Origin: JAAYDS01 sp012729155
GTDB lineage: Bacteria; Chloroflexota; Anaerolineae; UBA1429
Direction: 5' to 3'
Length of the DNA stretch: 64,000 nt
Assembly (NCBI GenBank): GCA_036774405.1
Contig: DAIPBO010000013.1
Coordinates: 1-64,000, forward strand
Made by a program: the position numbers and the translations under genes. Positions 1 through 8,370 of the stretch are shown here, one piece after another. Numbering within the stretch: the stretch's first letter is position 1; each line of letters begins with the position of its first letter. The notes under the pieces were generated by a model that did not search any database, was not told the DNA's origin, and saw nothing but the letters and a program-made list of their open reading frames with translations.

Positions 1-9
1 CCTATCCTA

Positions 10-23
10 TGCACACGATTGCA
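10..23. promoter_or_regulatory. Putative LacI-family operator, distal copy
   Basis: The 14-mer TGCACACGATTGCA is an imperfect palindrome with a central CG, the usual LacI-family operator form. It differs at two positions from the perfect palindrome at 62-75, and the two copies start 52 bp apart, about five helical turns. That spacing suits looping or cooperative binding by the regulator encoded at 86. The promoter itself may lie left of the window. Operator function is inferred from symmetry and position. Confidence 0.6.
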
Positions 24-24
24 T

Positions 25-46
25 GAGGCGCCCTACCCGGCGCCTC
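25..46. other. Inverted repeat between the two operators
   Basis: GAGGCGCC (25-32) and GGCGCCTC (39-46) are perfect inverted arms of 8 bp around a 6-nt loop. There is no T-run after it, so it does not look like an intrinsic terminator for rightward transcription. It could be a 5' UTR hairpin or part of the end of an upstream gene outside the window. Confidence 0.4.
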
Positions 47-61
47 TCTCAGGATTCGGGC

Positions 62-75
62 TGCACACGTGTGCA
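62..75. promoter_or_regulatory. Putative LacI-family operator, proximal copy
   Basis: TGCACACGTGTGCA is a perfect 14-bp palindrome ending 10 bp before the ATG at 86, overlapping the region of the ribosome binding site. With the related copy at 10-23 it suggests autoregulation of the LacI gene and of the inositol genes behind it. Confidence 0.65.
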
Positions 76-85
76 GGGGCAGCAG

Positions 86-1108
86 ATGAGCGTCTCCATC
101 AAAGACATTGCCCAGGCGGCGGGGGTGTCGCACTCGACCGTGTCGCGGGCGCTGGCCGATAGCCCACTGATCAGCGAGGCGGCGCGCCAGCGCATCCAGG
201 CGTTGGCCGGGCAGATGGGCTATGTGCCCAACGCCCAGGCCCGCGGGCTGGTGCTGGGGCGCACCATGACCATCGGCGTCGTGGTCACCACCATCGCCGA
301 CCCCTTTGTGGCCGAGGTGGTGCAGGGGATTGAATCTACCGCGCATGCCCACGGCTATGGCGTCATCCTCACCGGGTCAGACAACGACCCCGAGCGCGAG
401 GCGCAGTCGGTCGAGATGTTGCGCGCTCGTCGGGCTGATGCCGTCATCGTCACCTCGTCGCGCATCGGCGACCTGTATCAGGACGACCTGCAAGAAACGG
501 GCGTGCCGGTGGTGCTGATCAACAGCCACAACGATCAGGGTGGCGCCCGCGTGGTGTCTATCTCGGTAGATAATCGCCATGGCGGCTACCTGGCTACGCA
601 GCACCTGTTGAGCCTGGGGCACCGGCGCATCGCCTACGTCGCCGGCCTGCCCGCCCACAGCGACGACTCTGACCGCTTTCAAGGCTATGGCGATGCCCTG
701 CGCGATGCGGGGCGGGCGCCCGATGAGCACCAAGTCATCGTGGGCGATGGCCGCGCCACGGGCGGCGAGCGGGCTCTGCCCGCACTGCTGGCGCTCGCGC
801 CGCGACCCTCGGCGGCCTTTTGCTACAACGACATGACGGCCATCGGCCTCATCGCTGCAGCGCGCAGGGCGGGCCTGGCCGTGCCGCAAGAGCTGGCGGT
901 GGTGGGCTTTGATGACATCCCCTTTGCGGCGTTGGCCTATCCGGCGCTGACCACCGTGGCGCAGCCCAAACATGAGATGGGCCGCCGCGCCGTGGAGCGA
1001 GCACTGGCGCTGCTCTCGGGCGACGCCACGCAGCCCGACCATCTCAGCCTGCAGGGGCAGCTCATCGTACGGGAATCCTCTGGCGCTCGCGCCAGTAGGG
1101 TCGAGTGA
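86..1108 (+). CDS. LacI-family transcriptional regulator, likely regulator of the inositol operon
   Basis: A 340-residue protein with an N-terminal helix-turn-helix (about residues 3-50: IKDIAQAAGVSHSTVSRAL) followed by a periplasmic-binding-protein-like effector domain (IGVVVTTIADPF, VVGFDDIPFA, LTTVAQP), the usual length and order for LacI/GalR repressors. The ATG at 86 is chosen because the HTH starts right after it; an in-frame ATG at 23 would put an atypical basic extension in front of the HTH and would translate through the proximal operator. It is followed after 15 nt by iolM and is probably the first gene of the operon. The ligand is likely inositol or a keto-inositol, inferred from context only; Thermotoga uses a different regulator for this pathway. 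Confidence 0.93.
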   Translation: MSVSIKDIAQAAGVSHSTVSRALADSPLISEAARQRIQALAGQMGYVPNAQARGLVLGRTMTIGVVVTTIADPFVAEVVQGIESTAHAHGYGVILTGSDNDPEREAQSVEMLRARRADAVIVTSSRIGDLYQDDLQETGVPVVLINSHNDQGGARVVSISVDNRHGGYLATQHLLSLGHRRIAYVAGLPAHSDDSDRFQGYGDALRDAGRAPDEHQVIVGDGRATGGERALPALLALAPRPSAAFCYNDMTAIGLIAAARRAGLAVPQELAVVGFDDIPFAALAYPALTTVAQPKHEMGRRAVERALALLSGDATQPDHLSLQGQLIVRESSGARASRVE

Positions 1109-1123
1109 AAAAGGAGTGTACAC

Positions 1124-2281
1124 ATGAAGGGTCTGGTTCTCGATGCCAAATGGGACCCGCGGCCTGGCTACCAGGTCTCGGAATGGGAAAAACAGACGGG
1201 CAAGGCCATCACCGGTAACGGCATCTGGCGGCACCCCACGCTGCAGGTGACCGACTGGCCCGACCCCACGCCGGGCCCGCAAGATGTGGTGCTTGAAGTC
1301 ATGGCCTGTGGCGTCTGTGGCTCTGACATGCACTTTTACGAGACCGACAAGGATGGTTACATCCTCTACCCGGGCCTGACCAAGTTCCCCACCATCCTGG
1401 GGCACGAGTTCAGTGGGCGTGTGATCGCCACCGGCCCACAGGTCTCATCGCTCAAGATGGGCGATATGGTGACAGTTGAGGAGATGATCTGGTGCGGTCG
1501 CTGTGTCAACTGCCGTAATGGGTTCCCCAACCAGTGCACCAACCTCGAAGAGATCGGGTTCACCATCCCGGGTGCATTTGCCAACTATATCGCCGTCGAT
1601 GAAAAGTTCTGCTGGAAGATCGACGCCATCGCCGAACGTCTGGGCAATGTTGAAGAGGCCTTTGAGTTGGGCGCCATGACTGAGCCCACCACCGTGGCCT
1701 ACAACGGCATGATCGAGCGCGCCGGCGGCTTTCGTCCTGGGCAGTATGTGGCCGTGTTCGGCGCGGGGGCCATCGGCCTGGCAGCCACGGGCATCGCGCG
1801 TGCAGCGGGCGCTGGCAAGGTGGTGGTGTTCGAGATGACGGCCGAGCGTCGCGAACTGGCCAAGCTGGTGGGCGCCGACGCGGTGTATAGCCCCGCCGAC
1901 GTCACCCCCAGCGAGGTGCTGATGGAGCTCAGCGATGGCGCTGGCTTTGACTTTTTCGTCGAGGCAGCCGGTGCGCCTGTGCATACCATCCCCGAGATGG
2001 AAAAGGCGATGGCCATCAACGGCCGCATCGTGCAGATCGGCCGGGCTGCACAGCGCGTGCCCATGTACCTGGAGACGTTCCAGGTGCGACATGGCCAGGT
2101 GTTTGGTGCGCAGGGGCACTCGGGCAACGCAACGTTTCCCAATGTCATCCGCCTGGTGGCCTCGGGCCGCCTCGACCTGCGCCCCATCATCACCGGGCGC
2201 TATGCGCTCGATCAGACGGTGGATGCCATTGCTGCGTCAACCAAGCGCACTGATGGCAAGCTGCTGGTCAAGCCCAACTAA
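1124..2281 (+). CDS. iolM: Zn-dependent dehydrogenase, likely scyllo-inosose 3-dehydrogenase (IolM)
   Basis: A 385-residue medium-chain alcohol dehydrogenase. The catalytic-zinc motif GVCGSD (Cys65) and GHE (His94-Glu95) are present, as are four structural-zinc cysteines (124, 127, 130, 138) and a Rossmann motif VAVFGAGAIGLAA. Sequence alone would allow threonine or sorbitol dehydrogenase. The order with IolG, an IolN-type creatininase-family hydrolase and an IolO-type epimerase matches the Thermotoga maritima inositol pathway, in which IolM oxidises scyllo-inosose to a diketo-inositol. It begins 15 nt after the regulator with the RBS AAAAGGAG. Confidence 0.85.
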   Translation: MKGLVLDAKWDPRPGYQVSEWEKQTGKAITGNGIWRHPTLQVTDWPDPTPGPQDVVLEVMACGVCGSDMHFYETDKDGYILYPGLTKFPTILGHEFSGRVIATGPQVSSLKMGDMVTVEEMIWCGRCVNCRNGFPNQCTNLEEIGFTIPGAFANYIAVDEKFCWKIDAIAERLGNVEEAFELGAMTEPTTVAYNGMIERAGGFRPGQYVAVFGAGAIGLAATGIARAAGAGKVVVFEMTAERRELAKLVGADAVYSPADVTPSEVLMELSDGAGFDFFVEAAGAPVHTIPEMEKAMAINGRIVQIGRAAQRVPMYLETFQVRHGQVFGAQGHSGNATFPNVIRLVASGRLDLRPIITGRYALDQTVDAIAASTKRTDGKLLVKPN

Positions 2282-2303
2282 GGGCTGACGGGAGGTGAGG
2301 CCA

Positions 2304-3317
2304 ATGGCTGAACAACTGAGGCTGGGGCTCATCGGCGCGGGACGCATAGGCCACGTGCATGCGGCCAACCTGGCCCAGCGCGTGCCCGGCGCACGCCTGG
2401 TAGCCGTGGCCGATGTCTTTGGCGATGCTGCGCGTGCCCTGGGCAGCGAGTATGGCCTGGATGCCTATGATGACCATCGGCCGCTGCTAGAGCGGGCCGA
2501 CCTCGATGCCGTGGTGGTGTGCTCGAGCACTGACACCCATGCCCAGATGATCACCGAGGCGGCGCAGGCGGGCAAGCACATCTTTTGTGAAAAGCCCATC
2601 GCGCTCGACCTAACGCAGATCGACGACGCCCTGACCGCGGTTGAGGCGGCGGGCGTTACGCTACAGGTGGGGTTCAATCGTCGCTTTGATCCTGGCTTTG
2701 CCGCCGTAAGGCAGGCAGTGATCGCTGGCAAGGTGGGGCAGCCAGAGATGGTGCGCATCACCAGCCGCGATCCCGAGCCACCGCCCATCGGCTATGTTCG
2801 CGTGTCGGGCGGCATCTTTCTCGATATGACCATCCATGACTTTGACATGGCCCGCTTCTTGTTGGGCCAAGAGGTGGTCGAGGTGTCGGCTGTGGGCGCC
2901 GTGTTGGTCGATCCGGCCATCGGCTCAGCAGGCGATATCGACACCGCCATCGTTACGCTGCGCTATGCCAGCGGGGCGCTGGGGGTCATCGAGAACAGTC
3001 GGCGTGCAGTGTACGGCTATGACCAACGCGTCGAGGTGTTTGGCTCGGCCGGCATGGCCACGGCGGGCAACGAGACAGCACATCGTACCGTGTTGAGTGA
3101 CGCGCAGGGCGTTCACGGGCCGCTGCCGCTGTACTTTTTCCTTGAGCGCTACGCCGAGGCTTATGTTGCCGAGATGCAGGCCTTTGCCGAGAGTGTCAAG
3201 AACGGCACCCCCCCGCCGGTTAGCGGCTATGATGGCCGCGTGCCGGTGGTGATGGGCCATGCTGCGTGGAGATCCTATCGCGAGGGGCGGCCGGTGCGCC
3301 TCAGCGAAATCCAGTAG
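2304..3317 (+). CDS. iolG: Gfo/Idh/MocA oxidoreductase, likely inositol 2-dehydrogenase (IolG)
   Basis: A 337-residue NAD(P)-dependent oxidoreductase. The N-terminal Rossmann motif GLIGAGRIGHVH and the family signature CEKPIALD with catalytic Lys97 are clear, and the DMTIHDFDMARF segment carries the conserved Asp and His of inositol dehydrogenases. The predicted reaction is myo-inositol to scyllo-inosose, the first step of the pathway that IolM continues. ATG 2304 is preferred over the in-frame GTG at 2295 because GGGAGG lies at a suitable distance. It starts 22 nt after iolM. Confidence 0.88.
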   Translation: MAEQLRLGLIGAGRIGHVHAANLAQRVPGARLVAVADVFGDAARALGSEYGLDAYDDHRPLLERADLDAVVVCSSTDTHAQMITEAAQAGKHIFCEKPIALDLTQIDDALTAVEAAGVTLQVGFNRRFDPGFAAVRQAVIAGKVGQPEMVRITSRDPEPPPIGYVRVSGGIFLDMTIHDFDMARFLLGQEVVEVSAVGAVLVDPAIGSAGDIDTAIVTLRYASGALGVIENSRRAVYGYDQRVEVFGSAGMATAGNETAHRTVLSDAQGVHGPLPLYFFLERYAEAYVAEMQAFAESVKNGTPPPVSGYDGRVPVVMGHAAWRSYREGRPVRLSEIQ

Positions 3318-3328
3318 AGGAGTCTGAG

Positions 3329-4453
3329 ATGACCGAGACAACTGCACCCAAGGGCTGGCTGAACAGCCGCACGCCTGGCGTCCTGTTCGAGGACAATGGC
3401 GTTGGCCGCATGAAAAAACAGGTCTGGGATGCGAGCGATGCCGAGATCGATGCCACCCTCGCCGAGTATGGGTTCCCTGCCGAGGTTGAGTGGGGCAAGT
3501 CCGGATCTTATATCCAGACCACCGTGCGCCACCAGCTGGTTGAGGAGCGCCGTAAGAACGATGTGGTGATCATCCCCGTGGGCTGCACCGAGCTGCATGG
3601 TGACCACCTCGTCAGCGCTGCCGATACCCTGTTCGTCAGCCAGATCGCTGAGGGCGTGCGCCGCTATACCAAGGCCAAGGGCTACCCCGTCGCGCTATCG
3701 CTGCCGCCGCTCAACTTTGGTTCGCACCCCTACCACCACTACGGTATGGCCGGCACTGTGCCCATCCGTGAGGATGTGTCGCGAGAAATGCTCATCGATG
3801 TGATGCTCGGCCTGTGGAACGATGGCTTCCGCAAACAGATCATCCTCAACAATCATGGCCACCTCTGGATGCTCGAAAGCACCGTGCAGCAGTTCTGCAA
3901 GCGCTATCAGCTCCCGGGTATCTTTCGCGTGATGGACTGGCACCGCGCCGTGCGCGAGTTCTTTTATACCAAGGCGCAGGGCGGGCACTGGGGCAGCGAT
4001 TTTGTGCACGCCGAAGAGGCCGAGACGTCGCTGGGCCTGTACCTCTTCCCAGACATGGTCGATATGACGTACGCCGTCAACACTCAGGGCGTGAACTATC
4101 TGCCCGACGGCCACTTTGACAAGTCGGTCGACCCCTATGGCCGCCCCAGTCGCTGGTCAGAGGGCGAAGGCCATTTCGCTATCGAGATCTCGGCCACGCC
4201 CGAGGGTGTGGTGGGCAATGCCGCCGATGCCGAGGCATGGAAGGCCAAGCGGCCGCTGGCGGCCATCTTGCGCTATCTGACGCTGCTGGTCGATGACATC
4301 CTGGCTGCCTTCCCGCCAGGCACCGTGCCGCCCGTCGAAGAGGTGACGCTACGCACCGCCGCAGAGATGGAGCCCTTCTTGCGCGAGCCGATGAGCCCGG
4401 GCTGGAAGCCGGTCTATGCGCTGCCGCTGCTGGGCCAGCAAGAGACGCGCTAG
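3329..4453 (+). CDS. iolN: Creatininase-family hydrolase, likely 3-dehydro-scyllo-inosose hydrolase (IolN)
   Basis: A 374-residue creatininase-superfamily protein. Metal-binding motifs are visible: GCTELHGDHL near residue 90, NFGSHPYHHYG, ILNNHGHL and HAEEAETS. It is longer than plain creatininases (about 250 residues), with an N-terminal extension and a C-terminal tail. In Thermotoga the IolN protein of this superfamily opens the diketo-inositol ring to a 5-keto-gluconate. The position between iolG and iolO supports that role here; no substrate residue could be checked. RBS GAGGAG precedes ATG 3329, 11 nt after iolG. Confidence 0.82.
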   Translation: MTETTAPKGWLNSRTPGVLFEDNGVGRMKKQVWDASDAEIDATLAEYGFPAEVEWGKSGSYIQTTVRHQLVEERRKNDVVIIPVGCTELHGDHLVSAADTLFVSQIAEGVRRYTKAKGYPVALSLPPLNFGSHPYHHYGMAGTVPIREDVSREMLIDVMLGLWNDGFRKQIILNNHGHLWMLESTVQQFCKRYQLPGIFRVMDWHRAVREFFYTKAQGGHWGSDFVHAEEAETSLGLYLFPDMVDMTYAVNTQGVNYLPDGHFDKSVDPYGRPSRWSEGEGHFAIEISATPEGVVGNAADAEAWKAKRPLAAILRYLTLLVDDILAAFPPGTVPPVEEVTLRTAAEMEPFLREPMSPGWKPVYALPLLGQQETR

Positions 4454-4469
4454 GCGCTGTCATCCGCAC

Positions 4470-4498
4470 GAGACCCCTGGCGCCATGCCGGGGGTCTC
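4470..4498 (+). other. Intergenic hairpin between iolN and iolO
   Basis: GAGACCCCTGGC (4470-4481) pairs over 12 bp (one G-U) with GCCGGGGGTCTC (4487-4498) around a 5-nt loop. No T-run follows, so it is not a classical terminator. It could limit read-through or act as an mRNA-stability or processing element that sets iolO dosage. Confidence 0.5.
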
Positions 4499-4517
4499 GA
4501 CCTGAACGGAGGCCACC

Positions 4518-5327
4518 ATGAAGCTCTCCATTGTCCTTTCGACGCAGCCTGCCCAGTTTCAGGCCGTTGCCTTCAAGGGTGACCTGGGGCGCAACGTCGC
4601 ACGCATCGCATCGTGGGGCTATGACGGCGTCGAGATCGCCGTGCGCGACCCTGAGGCTCTCGATGTATCTGCGCTGCAGGCGCTGACGCTCCAGCACGGG
4701 CTGGCCATTCCCGCCATCGGCACGGGCCAGGCCTGGGGCGAAGAGGGGCTCTCGTACACCGACCCCGATGAAGAAGTGCGGCGCGCAGCCATCGAGCGCA
4801 CCAAGGAGCACATCCCGGTGGCAGCGCGGTTCGGCGCGGTGATCATCATCGGTTTGTTGCGTGGTATGGTGCGGCCGGGCGTCGACCATGCCCAGGCCAT
4901 GGACTGGGTGGTGGCGGCGCTGCAAGAGTGTTGCCTGGCCGCCGCGAAACAGCGGGTGCGCATCGCCCTGGAGCCGATCAATCGCTACGAAACCACGCTG
5001 ATCAACAATGTGGCGCAGGGGCTCGACCTGTTGGAGCGTATCGCAGCGCCCAACATGGGGCTGCTGCTCGATACCTTTCACATGAACATCGAAGAGCCGC
5101 AGATCGAAGAGAGCATACGCGCTTGTGGCGACCGCATCTTTCACTTTCATGTGGCCGACTCGAACCGCTGGCACCCGGGCGCCGGCCACCTGGATTTTGT
5201 GCGCATTCTCGACACATTGTTCTCTACAGGCTATGACGGCTGGGTGTCGGGGGAGTTTATGCCGCAGCCCGACGGCGACACGGCTGCTCAGCGAGGCATT
5301 GCCTACCTTCGCGGCCTGGGTCGTTAG
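4518..5327 (+). CDS. iolO: TIM-barrel epimerase, likely 5-keto-L-gluconate epimerase (IolO)
   Basis: A 269-residue xylose-isomerase-like TIM barrel. Its segments AFKGDL, VEIAVRDP, AIGTGQA, IEPTxNRYET-like EPINRYET, DTFHMNIEE and FHVADSNRW are closely similar to what I recall of Thermotoga maritima TM0416 (IolO), a stronger resemblance than to generic hydroxypyruvate isomerases. Metal ligands are expected in EPINRYET, DTFHMN, HVADSNR and SGEF. The enzyme would convert 5-keto-L-gluconate to D-tagaturonate, feeding hexuronate catabolism encoded elsewhere. RBS GGAGG precedes ATG 4518. A strong terminator follows, so this is the last gene of the operon. Confidence 0.87.
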   Translation: MKLSIVLSTQPAQFQAVAFKGDLGRNVARIASWGYDGVEIAVRDPEALDVSALQALTLQHGLAIPAIGTGQAWGEEGLSYTDPDEEVRRAAIERTKEHIPVAARFGAVIIIGLLRGMVRPGVDHAQAMDWVVAALQECCLAAAKQRVRIALEPINRYETTLINNVAQGLDLLERIAAPNMGLLLDTFHMNIEEPQIEESIRACGDRIFHFHVADSNRWHPGAGHLDFVRILDTLFSTGYDGWVSGEFMPQPDGDTAAQRGIAYLRGLGR

Positions 5328-5341
5328 GGCGTTGGCAGGTC

Positions 5342-5375
5342 AACGGCCAGGGCAGTTGCCCTGGCCGTTTTGTTC
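5342..5375 (+). terminator. Rho-independent terminator of the iol operon
   Basis: AACGGCCAGGGCA and TGCCCTGGCCGTT are perfect inverted arms with almost no loop, followed by TTTTGTTCT. It sits 14 nt after iolO and just beyond the 3' end of galK on the other strand, so the hairpin may serve both directions, although only the plus side has a T-rich tail. Confidence 0.88.
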
Positions 5376-5389
5376 TATGCGAGGGGCTG

Positions 5390-6562
5390 CTAGGCGAGCA
5401 CGTGCACGCCATCGTCGGCGCGGCAGATATAGATCTCGCCGTCGAGGCCGGTGTTTTGCTTGTAGAGCGCAGCCACCTGGGCTGCAAAGGGCTCGGCCTG
5501 CTCGTTGTCCACGAGCGCTATGGCGCAGCCGCCAAAGCCAGCACCCGTCATACGCGCTCCGTACACCCCGGGCTGCTTCCAGGCTGCCTCGACCATCATG
5601 TCCAGCTCAAAGCAGCTCACCTGATAGTCGTCGCGCAGAGAAATGTGCGAGGCATTCATCAACTCGCCCAGGCGCGCCAGGTCGCCGCCCCGCATGGCCT
5701 CGACGGCTTGCAGAGTGCGGTTGTTCTCGGTGACCACGTGCCGACAGCGGCGGTAGGTGACGGGATCGAGCTCACCCTGGCGAGCCTCGAGCTGCTCGGG
5801 CGTCACATCGCGCAGCGCCTTGACGCCGAGGACCTCGGCACCACGCTCGCACTCGGCGCGGCGGGTATTGTACTCTGAGTCCACTAGGCCGCGCTTTTTA
5901 CGGGTGTTGCAGATCACCAGGCTGACACCTGCTGGCAGGGGGGCAAGCTCATAGCCCAGGCTGCGGCAGTCGATCAACAGTGCATGGCCGGCCTTGCCCA
6001 GCGAGACGATATACTGGTCCATGATGCCGCAGTTCATACCCACAAACAGATTCTCGGCCTTTTGACAGAGTAGCGCGCGGCGTACGCCGTCGAGCTCAAA
6101 GCCTGACAGCGTCTGAAAGGCGCAGGCAAAGCCCACCTCGAGCGCGGCCGAGGAGCTCAGGCCTGAGGCCACCGGCACATCGCTGGCCAGGGCGGCATCA
6201 AAGCCATTCAGCCCAAAGCCATCGCCCATCAGCGCCCAGGCCACGCCCTTGACATAGTTGGCCCAGGATTGATGCTGCGTGCGCACCAGGTGGTCGAGCG
6301 AAAAGGTCGCCGTGTCGCCAAAATCAGCGGCGTGCACCTGCACCTGGCGATCATTGCGTGGCCGCAGGCCGATGACCACATGGCGATCTATCGCTGCGGG
6401 CAGCACAAAGCCGTCGTTATAGTCGGTGTGCTCGCCGATGAGGTTCACCCGTCCCGGCGATACAACGATCAGTTCAGGCTGCGCACTAAAGGTGCGTTCA
6501 AAGGCCGTATGGACGGTTTGCAGCAGGGCACGCACGCCCTCGTCCACAGACTCATAGCTCAT
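5390..6562 (-). CDS. galK: Galactokinase
   Basis: A 390-residue GHMP kinase. The galactokinase signature GRVNLIGEHTDYND is at residues 37-50, the phosphate-binding motif PVASGLSSSAALEV lies near residue 130, and the C-terminal GHMP motif GAGFGGCAIALV near residue 340. Length is normal for GalK. It would phosphorylate galactose at C1 for the Leloir pathway; galT and galE are not in the window. Its ATG overlaps the stop of the upstream HAD gene by 11 nt (ATGAGCTATGA), so the two are translationally coupled. Confidence 0.95.
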   Translation of the reverse strand: MSYESVDEGVRALLQTVHTAFERTFSAQPELIVVSPGRVNLIGEHTDYNDGFVLPAAIDRHVVIGLRPRNDRQVQVHAADFGDTATFSLDHLVRTQHQSWANYVKGVAWALMGDGFGLNGFDAALASDVPVASGLSSSAALEVGFACAFQTLSGFELDGVRRALLCQKAENLFVGMNCGIMDQYIVSLGKAGHALLIDCRSLGYELAPLPAGVSLVICNTRKKRGLVDSEYNTRRAECERGAEVLGVKALRDVTPEQLEARQGELDPVTYRRCRHVVTENNRTLQAVEAMRGGDLARLGELMNASHISLRDDYQVSCFELDMMVEAAWKQPGVYGARMTGAGFGGCAIALVDNEQAEPFAAQVAALYKQNTGLDGEIYICRADDGVHVLA

Positions 6563-7274
6563 GGATGGCCCCCGATCTCAGCAATTCCACCAACCCGGCC
6601 AGGCTGCCGCGAGCATCGCACGTCAGCGTCTGCCCCGCGCCATCACGGCCTCGCTCTACATAGTAGGTCTTGATGCCCAGGCGCCTCGCTGGCATGTCGG
6701 CGCTCGCACTGTCGCCAGCCATCAGCGCCTCGTGCGGCGACACGCCCAGGTCTGCCAGCACCGACTCAAAGTAGCCAACAGCCGGCTTGCAGACGGTATG
6801 AACATCATAGGCAGCCAGATGCTCGTAAGCAACCTGTTCGTGAGGAACGCCGGCCCAGCGCAGTCTGGCCATGACGGCTTCGAGGGGAAAGAGTGGCTGC
6901 GTGGCCACAGCCAGCTTGAGGTTGGCCTCGCGGGCCAACGTCACCAGCTCGAGGGCGGCGGGGTCTTGCGCGGTATAGGCCTGGAGCTGATCAAACTCGT
7001 CGGCGTAGAACGCACTGAATCGTGCCAACGTCTCGGTCGGCTCGCTGCCGGCTTGCTCTAGGAACACGCGCACAAAAACTCGATCGAGTGTGCCCTGCGT
7101 GCCATCGCTGCGCATCATGGCACGCGTGCCAGCGTCAAAGGCCGCCATGAAACGTGTGCCGGGCATCAGCGGCGCCATGTGGCGCACCAGTGCTTCGAGG
7201 TAAGGTGGAAAGAACGCATCCCAGTCGTTGATCAGTAGGGTGTCGTCCAGGTCCAGCAAAAGGGCACGGATCAT
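6552..7274 (-). CDS. HAD-superfamily hydrolase
   Basis: A 240-residue haloacid-dehalogenase-like hydrolase with motif I DLDDTLL (nucleophile Asp8, Asp10), a motif II-like VATQP, a conserved Lys before YFESVL, and motif IV GDSASADM. The cap insertion between motifs I and II indicates a small sugar-phosphate phosphatase type. Coupling to galK suggests a phosphosugar substrate, but that is inference. It starts 26 nt after the SEC-C gene. Confidence 0.85.
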   Translation of the reverse strand: MIRALLLDLDDTLLINDWDAFFPPYLEALVRHMAPLMPGTRFMAAFDAGTRAMMRSDGTQGTLDRVFVRVFLEQAGSEPTETLARFSAFYADEFDQLQAYTAQDPAALELVTLAREANLKLAVATQPLFPLEAVMARLRWAGVPHEQVAYEHLAAYDVHTVCKPAVGYFESVLADLGVSPHEALMAGDSASADMPARRLGIKTYYVERGRDGAGQTLTCDARGSLAGLVELLRSGAIHEL

Positions 7275-7300
7275 ACTAACGTAATGTCCTCGCAGTTGGG

Positions 7301-8293
7301 CTACAGGTCGCGCCCGGGCAGCAGAATACGCGGGCGCGGCGTCTGGTTCTGGTCATCGCCAGAGGGCGGCGCTGTGGGCTCGGGGGCGCCGGGTACAATC
7401 AGCCCCGACGATGTCTGCCGTACACCTCTACGCGTCTGCTCGGCCTGCCGCTCCTGACGCTGGGCCTCGGCCTGTAGCTCGGCGTTGCGCGCTCGCAGGC
7501 GGTCGCGTGCCTCGGCCGGGTCGCGATAGCGCGTGCCGGCGCCGATTAGGCTTCGCAACCCCTCGGCTCGTGAGCTGAGCATAAAGGCGTTGAACAGATG
7601 CCCATTGGTGCGCAAGAAGGCGTCCCACGTGGTCTGATAGTGCTCTTCACGATAGAGCCGCTCGGCGTTGCGCACATAGTCGCCCAGGGGTTGCTCATAC
7701 TCGGCGGGCAGCAACGAGGCCATGGCCGCCAGCAGGCAGGTTTCGCTCAACTGCACGCGCCGGCCCACCACCAGATCGCCCACGCGGGCATGGTGCGCCA
7801 GCATGGGGCTGTAGACCTCGAGCGGCTCCTGGCGCAAGAGATCGAACAGCGAAACCTGTTCGGGGCTATCGAGCGACAGTGTACGCCACAGGCCCATGGT
7901 CGAGCCAGCCCAGCCGTCGAGCAGCAGCCGTGCTTCTGCGGGATAGCGCTCGGCGCGGTCGTTTATGAACAGGTCGATCACATGCTGGCCGTCGCTGTCC
8001 ACCGGATAGTCGTGGATGAACCACTCGAGCATGGCGCGCAGGTTCTCTTGGCCCAACACCTCGGCGGCCGCGATGTTGTAGGTGCCGCCCCAATAGAGGC
8101 CAAAGGCGGCGAACAGCGCGGCGTTAAAGCGCGGCAACTGCGCGAATTGATACAGGTCAGTCAGCAGCAACGCCTCGCCGCTCGATAGATTGACCTCGCG
8201 CGAGGCACCGATCTGATCGGCCCGCATACAGCAGTTCTTGTACTTTTTGCCGCTGCCACAGGGGCATGGCTCGTTTCGTCTAGCTCTGAGCAC
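7301..8293 (-). CDS. SEC-C motif protein of unknown function
   Basis: A 330-residue protein that begins with a zinc-binding SEC-C motif (RNEPCPCGSGKKYKNCC, about residues 5-21). SEC-C modules usually sit at the C-terminus of SecA or YecA-type proteins; here the module is N-terminal. The remaining 300 residues are not recognised; residues near 250-300 are charged and likely coiled coil (RARNAELQAEAQRQE), and the tail is Pro-rich. GTG 8293 is preferred to an upstream GTG at 8332 because GAGAGGAG lies 8 nt before it and the motif follows at once. Confidence 0.75.
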   Translation of the reverse strand: MLRARRNEPCPCGSGKKYKNCCMRADQIGASREVNLSSGEALLLTDLYQFAQLPRFNAALFAAFGLYWGGTYNIAAAEVLGQENLRAMLEWFIHDYPVDSDGQHVIDLFINDRAERYPAEARLLLDGWAGSTMGLWRTLSLDSPEQVSLFDLLRQEPLEVYSPMLAHHARVGDLVVGRRVQLSETCLLAAMASLLPAEYEQPLGDYVRNAERLYREEHYQTTWDAFLRTNGHLFNAFMLSSRAEGLRSLIGAGTRYRDPAEARDRLRARNAELQAEAQRQERQAEQTRRGVRQTSSGLIVPGAPEPTAPPSGDDQNQTPRPRILLPGRDL

Positions 8294-8370
8294 GGGCAGG
8301 CTCCTCTCGCGTGCTGCGGGCAATGTTACCACAGGCCCTGGCGGCGACCAACTCGCGGGGGCAACGAGCC

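Noticed and set aside
1115..1122. GTGTACAC palindrome before iolM as an operator
   Set aside because: Only 8 bp, overlaps the RBS-start region, has no second copy and does not match the operator pair at 10-75.
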